DNA from: Scedosporium boydii
Lineage: Eukaryota > Ascomycota > Sordariomycetes > Microascales > Microascaceae
DNA length: 64,000 bases
Assembly: GCA_002221725.1 (NCBI GenBank)
Contig: NJFT01000176.1
Location: forward strand, 1 to 64,000
Reading direction: 5' to 3'
The first letter of the stretch is position 1. Each line of letters begins with the position of its first letter. This document shows positions 34,290 through 45,702 of this stretch, in pieces. Below the pieces are notes generated by a model. That model made no database searches. It saw only the letters and a list, made by a program, of their open reading frames with translations, and was not told the origin of the DNA. The position numbers and the translations under genes are program-made.

Positions 34290-36467
34290 AGTGCCTTTCC
34301 GGGAACAGAGTATCTTCTCCTCGTTCAATTGTGACGACAATGACAGCAGAAGCGAAACAGAACCTTGTGGGATCCGGCTTTTGCATACAAGTATTCACAC
34401 TTATATAGCCATTGCCCACCGCATTCTTGGGAAGTGAGCGCAATCTGCGTCAGTATGTCTCGGTAGAGTGGTATTCTATCCTAATTCAGTCTCCCATTCA
34501 TCCTCTCACACCAGAATACCTGGCATGCTTTTTACTTTAGCCGGGGGAGAGAGGTACTCCAAAGAGCCTTCAATGCGAATGTCCGGAGAATCCACTCATC
34601 TCAATGGGAAATACGCTACTAGCATGTACACCGATGACCATATTTACAGCCCATTGTAGCTGCAAAATTGCCACCCGGGAGGCATTGCCATTGGAGCGCA
34701 AGAGAAAGCGGGAATGTTTCCCAAGACGTCGCCTCACTTAGGCTGCAACGGCAACGGCTCGGCTAGAGGATCGGCTGTGAGTGGGAGTCTTAGCAGCAAC
34801 GGGATACAACGATAAAGACATCTGAGTCTCCCTTTATGCTCTCGGGTGCCATTACAAAAAGCCGGGCAAGGAGCGAAACATTTCCTCCTCGAAACATGGG
34901 CGGAGGGCTATAGGAGTGGCGGTACTATTAACGAGAATTATTTCCTCCAATAGATATACCTTGGAATTATCTACTACCTCGATAAAAAGACGCTACATAC
35001 CCTGTATATATATATCCGAGGTCCAAATTTATATAACACCTGTGTGCTTTCTATTTGTGGGGGTTGGCGTGAATCAGGTAGGACCGGTTCCGCATTGTCA
35101 AGTTTGTGGAGCTGCGGTATTGATGATTAGACCCAACCATCTCTCTGGAATTGGGGCCAAATTTCTGGACCGTCCTCTATTTCCACGTTTAACCCGGTCC
35201 GTAAATTTGGGGAACTTTCGTTGGGAGAGAAGAGAGATATCAATATTTAGAGAGTTTAGACGAAACCCCCCCAACACCCCTTGCTTTTTTTTTTTTTCCC
35301 CGTCTTTCTAGCTCTTGGATTCCCGTTAACTGGCCCCCTGCCTGTTCCGGCAGTCGCGGGGCTTGATCACACGGCTCTTGGCCAAGGATCTCGCAGGTAT
35401 TTACTGGATCTAGGTATATCCGTAGGCTCGGTGCCTTTGGTCTCCTCCGCCTTGAGCACGCCACTCTACCTAGCAGGGTTCCAGACGGCGTCACTACCTA
35501 GACGATAAAAAGTTGAAACACCCAAGAAGAGCCGATCGAATAGAAGGATTGAATCTCATGACTGACTCGAGAATATGTCGTCTTAGGTTGGCAATGGCCT
35601 TGAGCGCAGGGTTCGCGTGCAGAACCGAGGCCTACACGTCCTTGAGTGTTGATGCTTTCCTGTTTTATCGACCTAACTTTGTGTCACCAATAAATCTAGC
35701 ACCGCCTCTACTAACAGCGTATGCTACGTAGACATGGAAGGTCAACCCGTTGCATTCGCAAAAGTTATTAGATCCATGTTCTCTCGTTAATTGGGATGGC
35801 TCTATCGTAAGCCCATCAACGTCGACCGTCTAAGCACATCCTTCAGGAGGGGTCTTTGAAGTCAACCTTCATAAGTATCATTCACTCAAAACTGAGTACA
35901 TACGACCATACCCACAGGAAAACTCGGAACCCCGTCCGCTCTTCCCTAGATAAGCCTGTGAGGGCCAGACTAGTAGTTGGGTCGGTGACGACCAGCGAAT
36001 CCCTGGTGTTGCATGTAATCTTCCTTTTTGCCCTCGCTCCCTTTTTGATGGGGTTTCCGTACCGGCGAGGTTCCTGTGCCACGCGGAGAGGAAAGGCATC
36101 ATCGGAGACTTTTACTTGAGGATAGCATGATTTCGCGGAGACTATTAGCACGATAGCACCTATACTATCCACCTCTAACCGCTGCTCGACGCTAAGAAGT
36201 CTGGTCTGATCAAACCCGCATATTACTGATTAATAATCGACTTAGACCCAGGATGGAGAAGTCAACTTGATCCCCTCAACAGACTTTGCCCATAGATCTT
36301 TGGGAAGTCTCTGGTTATATGTTTAAGTGACCAGACCGCATCGTTTAGGTACGTGCATATCCAATGAGGATTCCATGTATGAAGGTATTCTAACGTGGAT
36401 CAAGCGATATAGAGAGCCCACTGTATAGATTTTGTTTCCCACTAATTCCACCTTCACTCCTTGCAAA
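34290..36467. other. 2.2 kb intergenic region
   Basis: Region between the divergent GH51 and aminotransferase genes. No open frame with recognisable content on either strand. A T run sits near 35285-35297. It presumably holds both promoters. Confidence 0.55.
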
Positions 36468-37730
36468 ATGACTCTCTCCGCTCGAGCCGAGGATTGTACG
36501 AAGCGTAGCGGCACCGCTCTGATTTGGAAAATCTTTGGGAACTTATGGGATCCTGTCAGCAACCCATCGGGCTATGTCAGTCTCGGAGTTGCAGAGAATC
36601 TCCTCATGCATGAGTCCCTGCTGGCTCACATGCACTCGAACATGTCCATTTCCAGCCAGGCGCTCACTTACGGAGATGGCGGAAAGCGCTTAAAGGCTGC
36701 CATGGCGCGTTTCTTGACGAAGAGACTTCTACCTGTCGAGCCTATCCAGCCAGCGCATATCACGATCACTAACGGCTGTAGCTCTGCGATCGAACACATG
36801 TCTTGGGCGTTCGCGAACCCTGGAGAAGGGTTCCTGCTGGGGCAGCCGTACTATGGAACTTTCAAGGACGACATTACCCTTCGGACTGGCGCCAAGCTCG
36901 TTCCTGTTGCTTTCAAGGGAACGGACCCTCTCTCTGCCGAAGCAGCGAAAAGATATGAAGCTGTTTTGCTCGAGTCTCAGGCCCACGGCGTTAAGATTGC
37001 CGGGCTTATTCTTTGCCACCCTCATAACCCCCTCGGCCGCTGTTATCCCCGGGAGGTCATCATTGACTTGATGAAGTTGTGTCAGAAGTATGATATCCAC
37101 CTTATCAGCGACGAGATTTACGCCATGTCAGTCTGGTCGGATGCCCCTCCCGCAGTTCCATTTGAGTCAGCTCTATCTATCCCCCTTGATGGAGTCATGG
37201 ATCCTTCGCGTCTCCACGTGTTATGGGGCATGTCGAAAGACTTTGGCGCCAATGGTATCCGAATGGGTGCCATAATCTCGCAGCATAATGAACCTCTTCA
37301 CGGCGCTCTTGTCTCCGTTTCACTTTACAGCTCCGTATCATCTCTCTCGGAAGTGGCTACGGCGAACATCCTTGAAGATGACGAATTCGTGGAGTCGTAC
37401 ATTGCTACCAACCGCAAGAAGCTGGCTCACAACTACGGAATCGCTCAGACTTGGGCTGACGAAAACAAAATCGAGTACGCAAAGGGCGTCAATGCGGCCT
37501 TCTTCCTGTGGGTTAATTTGGGGGCTTATTATCGTGCTAAGCACCCAGATAGAGAGGTTGGGAGTATGGACAAGGAACTCATGGACATTCTCCTCCGTAA
37601 CATGGTCTTCCTTGCTTCTGGCAAAGTCTTCGGTTCAGAGGAGCCTGGCTGGTTTAGGATTGTGTTTTCTGTGAATGAGGACTACCTGAAAGAAGGTCTG
37701 AGGCGAGTCATTGCTGCATTGGATGAGTGA
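36468..37730 (+). CDS. PLP-dependent class I/II aminotransferase, ACC-synthase-like
   Basis: An intronless 420-residue protein starting at MTLSARAEDCTKR (36468); the upstream ATG at 36432 adds only 12 residues. Fold type I landmarks are all present: GVAENLLMHE near the N-terminus, TNGCSSAIEH for the cofactor phosphate region, LCHPHNPLGRCY (the NPxG block), HLISDEIYAMSVW (Asp-x-x-Tyr contacting the pyridoxal ring), and WGMSKDFGANGIRMG with the Schiff-base Lys. This set matches fungal proteins annotated as 1-aminocyclopropane-1-carboxylate synthase-like, many of which act in secondary metabolism or amino-acid transamination rather than ethylene synthesis. The substrate cannot be read from the sequence. 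Confidence 0.88.
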   Translation: MTLSARAEDCTKRSGTALIWKIFGNLWDPVSNPSGYVSLGVAENLLMHESLLAHMHSNMSISSQALTYGDGGKRLKAAMARFLTKRLLPVEPIQPAHITITNGCSSAIEHMSWAFANPGEGFLLGQPYYGTFKDDITLRTGAKLVPVAFKGTDPLSAEAAKRYEAVLLESQAHGVKIAGLILCHPHNPLGRCYPREVIIDLMKLCQKYDIHLISDEIYAMSVWSDAPPAVPFESALSIPLDGVMDPSRLHVLWGMSKDFGANGIRMGAIISQHNEPLHGALVSVSLYSSVSSLSEVATANILEDDEFVESYIATNRKKLAHNYGIAQTWADENKIEYAKGVNAAFFLWVNLGAYYRAKHPDREVGSMDKELMDILLRNMVFLASGKVFGSEEPGWFRIVFSVNEDYLKEGLRRVIAALDE

Positions 37731-37836
37731 GGGCATTTTCCTGTATTAGATATAGCACAGCATATTATGGGGTGTTTATCCATACCAGCCTCGTAAACGA
37801 ACTTGATGTCACCCGGCACTTTTTCTTCCCGCCACC

Positions 37837-38481
37837 ATGGCGCTAAAGAAACGCATCGTAGTCCTCTCAGATTTCTCGAGACTATCTCCGGCCCAACCCA
37901 GATATCCGCCGTCGTCTCCCTCCTATCTAGTAGTGTATTCGTGAGCTTGTTTTCCTAACACTACATAGACCATGACCAAACAAACGAAAACTCTATGATA
38001 GTGATGCTATAGTTTCTGAAGATATTGACCCTGGGAGACCTTTTTTGGGTGGATATTGGAGTGGTGAAAAAGGCGTTCACTCTGTGGTCTTCCTAATGGC
38101 GGCTGTAACACTCAATCTACTTACAACTGGATCAAACGACTACGAAAAGATATTCCAAGCGCCGTAGCCAGCGCCTCTTGACTATGGGTAGTCTTATATA
38201 GTCACATATTGATGCCTTTACGGTAACTTGGGCCGAATTTGGAAAGCTGAATAATCTCGACTTTCCGTCCTGCGCCGTCTGGCATCCCCTTTACTCCCCG
38301 AGCTCCTTACAACAACCTACTTCAATCACTAAAGCGACGGCGTATCTTAGCTCTGGCCGGCCCGCCCATCAACACAACCTCGCCCGCACTCACCTCTGAG
38401 GATTCTTACCCCATCACCCAACTAATCGTGGCAGGAGGAATAGTTCGTGACCAGGTCGAAATGCCACGAAACTGGGTTTAA
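37837..38481 (+). pseudogene. Possible relic of a nucleoside-hydrolase-like gene
   Basis: Two short unconnected open stretches suggest a decayed gene. One starts at an ATG in a good context (37837, MALKKRIVVLSDFS). The other (about 38255-38481) reads ILALAGPPINTTSPALTS followed by TQLIVAGGIVRDQVE, reminiscent of the GPLTN and MGG blocks of inosine-uridine nucleoside hydrolases. The 300 bp between them is not open in either frame. The resemblance is weak and this may be chance. Confidence 0.25.
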
Positions 38482-38729
38482 GGCTTAGCCGGTTGTCTTT
38501 GTTACTCTTTTGACGGGTATTCTAAACCTTAGAAATAGTATATATACTTGGGTCTGCTAAAGTTAAACGGATGAATGTGCCCGCATAGGCCTGTCTAGAC
38601 ATAATTAACATGAAAATGCTCCGGAGAATACCTGGCTTGGGATAAAATATTGGGATCGACGACCTGAACTTCCTTTTTTAACTCCACCAGCTTAAGAGGG
38701 TGCTCGGAGTTGGCTTCGGCGTGAGTGGG

Positions 38730-40778
38730 TCAGATGTCTTCAATTCCATGGCGCTTTGCGTACTTACGGACTTGGTGTGAGACTATTACACCCCTAAGCT
38801 CCAGAGTGGTGGCGATTGCTAGTAGGCTAAGACATAATACCGGCTCATAGACCGACGCAAGGGCCCAGCCTAAATTAAGTGCCAAGGCAGACATGAGGGT
38901 CACGTGGAGATATATCCACGACGTCCACACTTCCTCGAAATCCTCGCCAGGTAGCGTGAGATCGCGAACCCTGCCTTCATCGCGGGGCGTCTGAGAGAGC
39001 TCCTCCGATTCTCGGCCGGACTCGTTACCACGCTCGGTGTTTTGTAGCTCGATTTCCTCGGTGTTATGATGTGACCCGATTCTATCATCGCTACTTGCTG
39101 CGAGCCCCCCATCTGCAGCCTCTGACGTCCTGGCCGTGGCGGTGTAGGGAATCTTTTTTCGATAGTCTTGAAGCATCCAATGGTGTAGCGTTAGCATTTT
39201 GCGTGCGCGGGATGATGGAATGGACACACGCTTGGGGTTTCCCACCTGCAATGTTTTGAATAGCCGAGATAAATGGAAGAATGAGTAGCACCAAAGGGAC
39301 TACTTGGCCAAACCCCATCTCATTCGCATTCCCAGACATACCGAAGTTGTCATTCCGTACCATGAAGACCGAGGTGATTCCGTACACGTTTGCCATCAGA
39401 ATCCAGGTCAGCCTCTGTGCAAAGGAATCGCGGCTTTCCAGAAATGCAAAGCGCTCGACAAATAAAAAGTATTTGATCCCTCTTGTCTTAATACCCCCCA
39501 GCTCGGCCTTTCGCGCCATAAGAACTCTCCAGCGGCGGCCACGCGCTCTCCGCAGGTGGATGGAAAAGTAAGTATCCTCCTCCATGATATCGGATGGCGA
39601 AGCTTTCCCTTTCTTCCGGCGGTAATATAAAAGACGCACGACACTGAAAGTGCTATATGCGACAGAGATGGGAACTACAGCAGCAAACACAAAGTCGAGC
39701 CAGTACCACGCTGATGCGTCTTTGCTTTGGTGCCAGGTGCCCACCGCACACTTGAAGAAAACGTTGTCCTGCCATCCACGGGAGAGTTGAAATATGAGAA
39801 AGACAATGAGAAACACTGATCCCAATCCAGTGAGAAACACTCTGCAGGCTTTAGAGAAGCTCTGTTTCTGGAGATGCTGAACAAGGAGTGGAAATGTTCC
39901 AAGGTGTACTGTCGACGCGAGGAGGCTGAGTGCGATAATGACGTCGACCGAGTAAACTGTGATAGATTGGTGCTGAACGGCTGCTGAAATGAGTATCGAT
40001 ATTTGGGAAACCATTATTTGATCGCCAACGGCCAATAGGAAAGAGGTGAAGTTATCAACCCGGTCTTTCCGATTGTCCTTGCCAGTTGTCCTGGACAATT
40101 CGCGAGAGGTGATCCTCTTTCGCAGCCAGATGAACGGTCGACGGAGCATCTTGATCAGCAAGTCATCAACGATGTCATTTGTGAGAGCATCTGGCGTCGA
40201 ATATGTCAAGTAAGCCAGGAGGAGTGTGAAGAATGCCGTGGCTGACGTGAAGACGAAGCCGCTCAACACCTACGGGAATTAGCCTCATCGCCCGGCTCAA
40301 CTGATGCTCCTTCTTTGGAGAAAGAGTTGTTTTAGGGAAAGGTGTCCTACCCCTGGGCCTGTGATATCTGCATCAAATTCAACATTGCCGCTGTTGGCAA
40401 GCGCCTGCTGAGCCTCATAAGTGCAGTCCATGGACATATGATTAGAAATTGAAGTTACAGGCTCAATTAAAGCAATAAGACAAAGAATCCACAAGGTCAA
40501 TGATAGTCTGCAAATGGTAATTAGGTGAGAATTTCCTTATTACAGACACGAGGGCAGAGAACCTAATTTATGGGCGAGGACTGTGAGTCTGTGGCAAGGC
40601 TCGGCTATCACATTATTGAATTTTCTTTCCCAGGCCTGGTCGTGCGTCATGTCGCCAGCTTGCTTTTGGCGCATGGAAATGCAGCTTTCTAGGACCGCCA
40701 AGACTAACGAGTTTGATCTCAGCCAATCAATATCGGAAAATAACACAGTTACCGGTCAATAATGTCGGCGAAAGGCAT
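38730..40778 (-). CDS. Multi-pass membrane protein of unknown function (5' end uncertain)
   Basis: The main exon (about 39249-40269) encodes several hydrophobic helices (for example GFVFTSATAFFTLLLAYL, ILISAAVQ, VFLTGLGSVFLIVFLIFQL, WYWLDFVFAAVVPISVAYS). It joins a last exon (38730 to about 39169, GTGGGA donor, TGCTAACG branch) with two more helices and a Ser/Glu-rich loop. Upstream, a secreted-type segment (LTLWILCLIALIEPV, then Cys-containing ectodomain) joins at GPG|VLSG across a roughly 75-nt intron. An amphipathic piece (40540-40746) and an ATG at 40778 may complete the N-terminus, but the introns needed there would be very short (35-42 nt), so the start is unsure. I do not recognise a named family; the topology resembles fungal polytopic hypothetical proteins. 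Confidence 0.65.
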
Positions 40779-41234
40779 GTTGAAGTGTAGGGAACCTCGA
40801 TGAGGCGCGTTCCCGTTCAGCTGCTGCCCCAGAATGGGTAGAGGAACACAATATGGGCAATGGACCCAGCTGGCGTCAAAATGGCTACCAAACTAGGATC
40901 AAGCAGCCCCAGGCGTGAAGTTTTCAACAGTGTCAGAAGTACGTTTGAATTCCGCGATAACAATTCTTTTCTTCTTTTCTTTTAGTAGTCAATGCACAAC
41001 CCTTCCCCCCCCCCTCTTTCCACCCCACAAATTCCCAGTCCGATTGCGACCATATGACTGACGTTGTGAGTTCTGGCCAGGGTACATTGAATATGTAAAC
41101 ACGTTTTTACACCACGTTCGACAGGGCGACGGAAGACTCTTTTATAACAAGGACAATTTCCATCTCCATTGCACAGCACTTTCCTGAGTCTACATCAAGC
41201 GACCGACCCAGCACTTAACTTCCAGGCCAACGAG

Positions 41235-42240
41235 ATGCAGGACCAGGACAGCAACACAATCTTAGTCCAAGACATACCAGTCTACCAGAAGGAACTTGCC
41301 AAAGACCCAGATAACCGAGTATTTTGGTCTGGTGAGCTCACAGACCAGAATGGCTACTACTTCACAGAGCTCGGCACTAATTTGTGCAATAATGATGAAT
41401 ACCTCAGCAGCACCACAGATCTCCACACACTTAAACCAGATGCAGATGGCCAAGCGCAAAGTGGTAGCACCAAAATCAACATCATTCTTTACCTATCCAG
41501 TTTCGATAAGACTGAAAGGGCAGCTAGTTATAGGGAAGCAAATAACCACTTAGCTAAAGGTGTAAACTTTAAAGAAGCTATTCCTAGGAGCGCAACTTTT
41601 CTTTATGAGATCTTTCACACCCTCAATAGAGGAAACTTCCTAGACAGGAACCAGGAGAAATGTAGGTAGACCCTGGACTAAAAAAACTATAGTTATGCTT
41701 TCACATATTTAACCACTATACTAACTAACTCAGAATTTAGTAGATATGCTTTCCAAATATATTAATCTTGCCAATAAAAACCCTGCAAACACACAATTAA
41801 ACCCTGAGAACTACATCTTCTTCATTGCCCACATGTATCATTTATTTAGTAATGATGAGGGTGAGGATCTGATATCTATACTAACAAACTAGGATTTCCA
41901 CATTACTAAGTCTTTAGGTAGAGGGTATTTAACAGTATTCCAGGGAGTGGAATTAGAGGAGACTAGGAGGGTATTTGCTTCAGTACTTGTACTAGAGCAA
42001 GAATAATATAGGATACAATTTATTAGCATATTAACATCTCCAAGCTGTAAATATCTATCCTGTCCTTTACATCTAATATATACATTTAAAAATATAAACT
42101 ACTATCCTCTTTAAAAGTCAGGCTACTGATTTCCTACATCATCTTACCTGCTTCTCAAAGCCTTATATACTACCTACAAAATTCCTCTTTTTCTCTTTTA
42201 AACTCTAGTTCCTCTAGAGAAGGCTCGACAGGGACAACTT
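41235..42240 (+). pseudogene. Degraded gene of unknown family, AT-rich 3' half
   Basis: An open stretch from the ATG at 41235 to 41669 (MQDQDSNTILVQDIPVYQ...) is followed by an intron-like segment (GTAGGT donor near 41660, CTAACTAACTCAG acceptor near 41733). Beyond it one frame carries protein-like sequence (VDMLSKYINLANKN, IFFIAHMYHLFSNDEG, then LGRGYLTVFQGVELEETRR) but is broken by TAG near 41890 and TAA near 42004, both derivable from CAG/CAA by C-to-T change. The 3' half is notably A+T-rich. No domain recognised. The solo LTR lies immediately downstream. Confidence 0.4.
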
Positions 42241-42350
42241 CATAAGGCAGCAATCAGTAAATATCCCAGCACTCCTGTACCCAGGCTATGACCAGCAGCA
42301 TGACCTACACTATAGCTTAATTCCAACGCTCCCTCCCGTTAGGGTCCACC

Positions 42351-42355
42351 ACTAA
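42351..42355. repeat. Target-site duplication ACTAA, left copy
   Basis: Identical 5-mer on the far side of the LTR at 42791-42795. A 5-bp duplication is standard for LTR-retrotransposon integration. Confidence 0.85.
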
Positions 42356-42790
42356 TGTTACAATCCTAACGCTTCAGGGTTTCGGCTGATCAATGGAATA
42401 GGAAGGTGCTGAGGTAGCAGGTGCCTGTTTAAAGATAAGTGAGGCAGTCGAGCAGTATTCACAATGATAGATGCTGAGAGTGCGTATACAAGTGTAGGGT
42501 GTAGTTGTTACTTGTATTGACTACTGAAGAGTCTGGAAGATAACTAGACTAGTGGGAAACATCGTAGCTTTATAAAGACATCTCTCCCATCCATCTTCAG
42601 TACGCGATCGCCTCCCAGGCGTTCGCCCGATCGTCCTTCCAACGATCGCCTGGTCGCATTTCCTTCGTGCGGTCGGTCGCTTCAAGTGCGTCCGCCCAGT
42701 CGCTTTCCCAAAGAGCGACCACGTGACCTTGTTCTGATCCTGCCGTTTCTCACCGCCCTGGGTGGCCCAAATCACGGCCAGGTCGTGACA
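42356..42790. mobile_element. Solo LTR of an LTR retrotransposon (435 bp)
   Basis: The element begins TGTTACAATCC and ends GGTCGTGACA, so it has TG...CA ends with a short imperfect inverted repeat (TGTTACAA versus TGTCACGA). It is flanked on both sides by the 5-bp direct repeat ACTAA. It contains a TATAAAG box near 42570. There is no internal coding region, no primer-binding site and no second LTR nearby, so this is the product of LTR-LTR recombination. The Ty3/gypsy or Ty1/copia class cannot be assigned. The intact duplication implies a fairly recent insertion. Confidence 0.82.
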
Positions 42791-42795
42791 ACTAA
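42791..42795. repeat. Target-site duplication ACTAA, right copy
   Basis: Pairs with 42351-42355. Confidence 0.85.
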
Positions 42796-42882
42796 TGCCA
42801 CTTCTTTCTCTAGAGTGCCGCCCCACTTGCATAGCCATAGGTGAAATTGACAAATGATTATCCGACCGCCCTCTCTATTGTT

Positions 42883-43624
42883 CTACTCCTCAAGCTTCCC
42901 AAACTTCTTCTCCACCCAGCTGTCTTCGGAAAGCACATGGAACCACGCAGCTGAAAATGTATGCCGGGTGCAGCCGTTGAATGTTAAGGATTCGTAGCCA
43001 CAGGGCATAAATGAGTAGAAATTCTTTTCAAAATGATCCTCCCACAGGCTGCCCACACTGCCAACTTTACCCAGGACTAGAAAGGCGGTCAAGGTCACAC
43101 AGTCTTCTACATCTAGCATCATAATAGTAAGGGGGTTAAGTAAGAGGAAGCATAGCAATGCAGTTAACAACGACAAAGAGGCTTCACTCAAAGTCATCTT
43201 CTCTAGTCCTAAGCCAGAATTGACAGAGACTTGCAAGTTGCTGTATTCGGGAAGGTTCTGTAGGAACTCAATGCAGGCAGGAGAAGACTGGAAGTTCTCC
43301 AGGTCATCCCGAGTATACCATTCTGTATAAGTTGTGTACACTAAGGTTAGTCACAAATATTCAACCCTTTATAATAATTTTCTAATAGAAATAGTATTTA
43401 CCAATGATGTAGGCAGCCTGTTCGGGGTTGTCGACCATTCTTCCTAGCCATTTCCGCTCACAACCTGGCACACCCATAAGTGGACCATGATGGATATTAA
43501 CGTGGTCTGGGGTCTGGTCTATGGACCACGTCGGCAACTGTTCCCGCGGCAGGTGGAAGCGTGTCCAAGTTAATACTGGTGGCACAAAGGGCTTCCTCGA
43601 TGTTTTTTTTTTCGTACGAGCCAT
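42883..43624 (-). CDS. Hypothetical protein with dimeric alpha/beta-barrel (ABM)-like region
   Basis: Two exons, 43402-43624 and 42883-43340, 226 residues. The start MARTKKKTSRKP is chosen at 43624; the frame extends a further 16 residues upstream. The intron has a GTAAAT donor and an ACCTTAG acceptor, and splicing joins QAAYII to VYTTYTEWYTRDDLENFQSS. The stretch PACIEFLQNLPEYSN and the later VTLTAFLVLGKV and WVEKKFGKLEE are shared, as I recall, with fungal hypothetical proteins whose 'W x s x e d L x x F q x S p a c x x F' pattern resembles stress-response/monooxygenase-type A/B barrels. Function unknown. It lies 93 bp from the solo LTR. Confidence 0.6.
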
Positions 43625-44440
43625 GATGAGAAGGCAAATAAGAAGTGGTCGAAAGTGAAAGGCAGACTGCAAGTGGATGCCCTATTTCAAGCTACCAGCT
43701 GACCATTTAACAAGAGCATTGCGAGCGGTGCGCGGCATTATCAATATTATCAATACGAAATATACCCGTCTGTTTCTCCCGGAGTGTTCCCGCCTTGGGG
43801 GGGGGGGGGGGGGGGGGGGAGGACCACTACTGGATAGAAAATGCATAGTCAAATCCACCTGATGGACTCACCGATGATTGGTAAATGAATTAACATGACG
43901 CCGCGGCATACAAAGTAGGAATAGCATTGATTTCATACGAGAGGCTAACTCAGACAGCCACTCTACAGTAGTCGTCAGGATTGTGCGGCGAAAACATTGG
44001 ATGTGTAAGAGGCCGTTATCTCCCTACAGTCCGCACGGCATCGGGCAATTCGGAATTGCTTGACCGGATCGGGACTAACACGCAACGAGCTACCGAGGTG
44101 GTATTGGTTTACTCTCCTGGAAATTAGGCTCGTTCCATGCCGACCATCAGTGATGTCGCTATCTCCAATGGAGCAGACTAAGACCGGCCTAAATCCGACA
44201 GAAGAAGAGGTCAAGCTCTTAATGCCAAACACCGGGACTGAAGGCGAACTGCCGATAACATGACTCAATCCGTTACATAAATTGCGCAACTGCCTCCGCA
44301 CATATTTCAAGAGCCCATGCAGCCTGTCATCGAGTCGTCGTAAACACAGAAAAGACTCTCTTGGATAACTGAGATCAAGGACTCAATCATTCTATTCATC
44401 AGCTGAAAGAGCACCCAGAGTAACGGCTAATACTTCAAAA
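43625..44440. other. Intergenic with poly-G tract
   Basis: Region between the small hypothetical gene and the reductase. Apart from the 23-G run no structure is seen, and the open frames are short and motif-free. Confidence 0.55.
43797..43819 (+). repeat. Uninterrupted run of 23 G
   Basis: The longest homopolymer of C/G in the window. Length in the assembly should be treated with caution. Confidence 0.9.
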
Positions 44441-45702
44441 ATGAGTAAAGTTCTTCTAACAGGTAATACACCCTACTAAACTGTACAAAATCTGAAACGG
44501 CGAGTTGACAATCATCAGGGGGCAGCGGCTTCATTGCCGCCCACGTGCTGAACACTCTTTTGGAGCGCGGGTAAGACGGGGCCAGGGGTCAATACCACTC
44601 ATACTTAAGTGGCAAGATGCTAAGCTCCTGCTAGATACACCGTCGTCACCACCGTCCGATCAAAGGCCAAAGGTGATCAGATCCTCGCGGCACACAGCGA
44701 CACTCCTCAGGGAAAGCTGTCCTACGTTGTCGTGAGCGACATTGCTCAAGAGGGTGCTTTTGACGCTGTAAGCTGTCCTTCCCTCCACCCTCATGCAACG
44801 GAAGCTCGGAAGAGGTAGAGCTGACTTGGTATATACTACGACAACAGGCTGTTCAATCGGAACCTCCATTTGACTACGTCATCCACACAGCCTCACCGTT
44901 TTATCATACTTTCGATGACCCCGTCAAAGATATCCTGGACCCCGCCATCATCGGCACCACTGGCATACTGCGGGCGATCAAGAAGTTCGCCCCTAACGTC
45001 AAGCGCGTAGTCGTGACATCGTCCTTTGCAGCTATTGTAAATCAGACAGCCCATCCCAAGGTTTATGACGAGACTTCGTGGAACCAGTTGACTAAGGAAG
45101 AAGCGGTGGCCGACCGCTCCCAAACTTACCGCGCTAGCAAGGTGAGAACCCGTGTGCAAATGAGAACTAGGGACTTGCCTAACTGACGACGTTAGAAACT
45201 TGCCGAGAGGGCGGCGTGGGACTTTATCGTGAAAGAAAAGCCCAACTTTGACCTGGTCACTATAAACCCGCCTCTCGTATTCGGCCCCATAGCTCACCAC
45301 CTTGAGAGCCTCGACAAGCTCAACACCTCGAATCTGAGAGTCAGGGACTTCGTCCAAGGGAAGATTACGAGCAATGAGCTACCTCCAACCGGCTTATTTC
45401 TGTGGGTCGACGTGCGTGATCTTGCACTAGCACATGTGAGGGCTCTTGAGGTTGATAAGGCTGGCGGCAAGCGCTTCTTTGTCACCGCTGGTCACTTCTC
45501 GAACAAGGCGGTGGTGGATGCGATCCGGGGGACCCATCCGGAACTGGCCTCCAAGCTCCCCGGTGCTCCGATTGACGATTTCCCGGCGGACGTCTATGGA
45601 TATGATAACTCTAGGGCAAGGGAGCTGTTGGGGATCCAATTTCGTTCGCTTCAATCGTCCATCGGCGATACGACGACCTCGATTCTCGAGCATGGTGCAT
45701 AG
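44441..45702 (+). CDS. NAD(P)-dependent epimerase/ketoreductase (extended SDR, Gre2/dihydroflavonol-reductase-like)
   Basis: Five exons. The first has only 22 nt (44441-44462) and the second starts at 44519; splicing them gives MSKVLLTGGSGFIAAHVLN, the TGGxGFxxxH nucleotide-binding motif. Further introns fall after LLERG, after GAFDA, and between the catalytic Tyr and Lys region (SQTYRASK|KLAERAAW). The Tyr-x-x-x-Lys pair and the upstream VVVTSSFAAI Ser strand are intact, as is INPPLVFGP in the substrate-binding half. The length, about 330 residues, is usual for extended SDRs such as Gre2 methylglyoxal reductase or cinnamoyl-CoA-reductase-like fungal enzymes. The substrate is not deducible, and no obvious cluster partner is adjacent. 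Confidence 0.9.

Noticed and set aside
42598..42720. GC-rich segment with repeated CGATCG/CGACC words inside the LTR, considered as a separate palindromic repeat
   Set aside because: It lies fully within the solo LTR and is explained as part of it.
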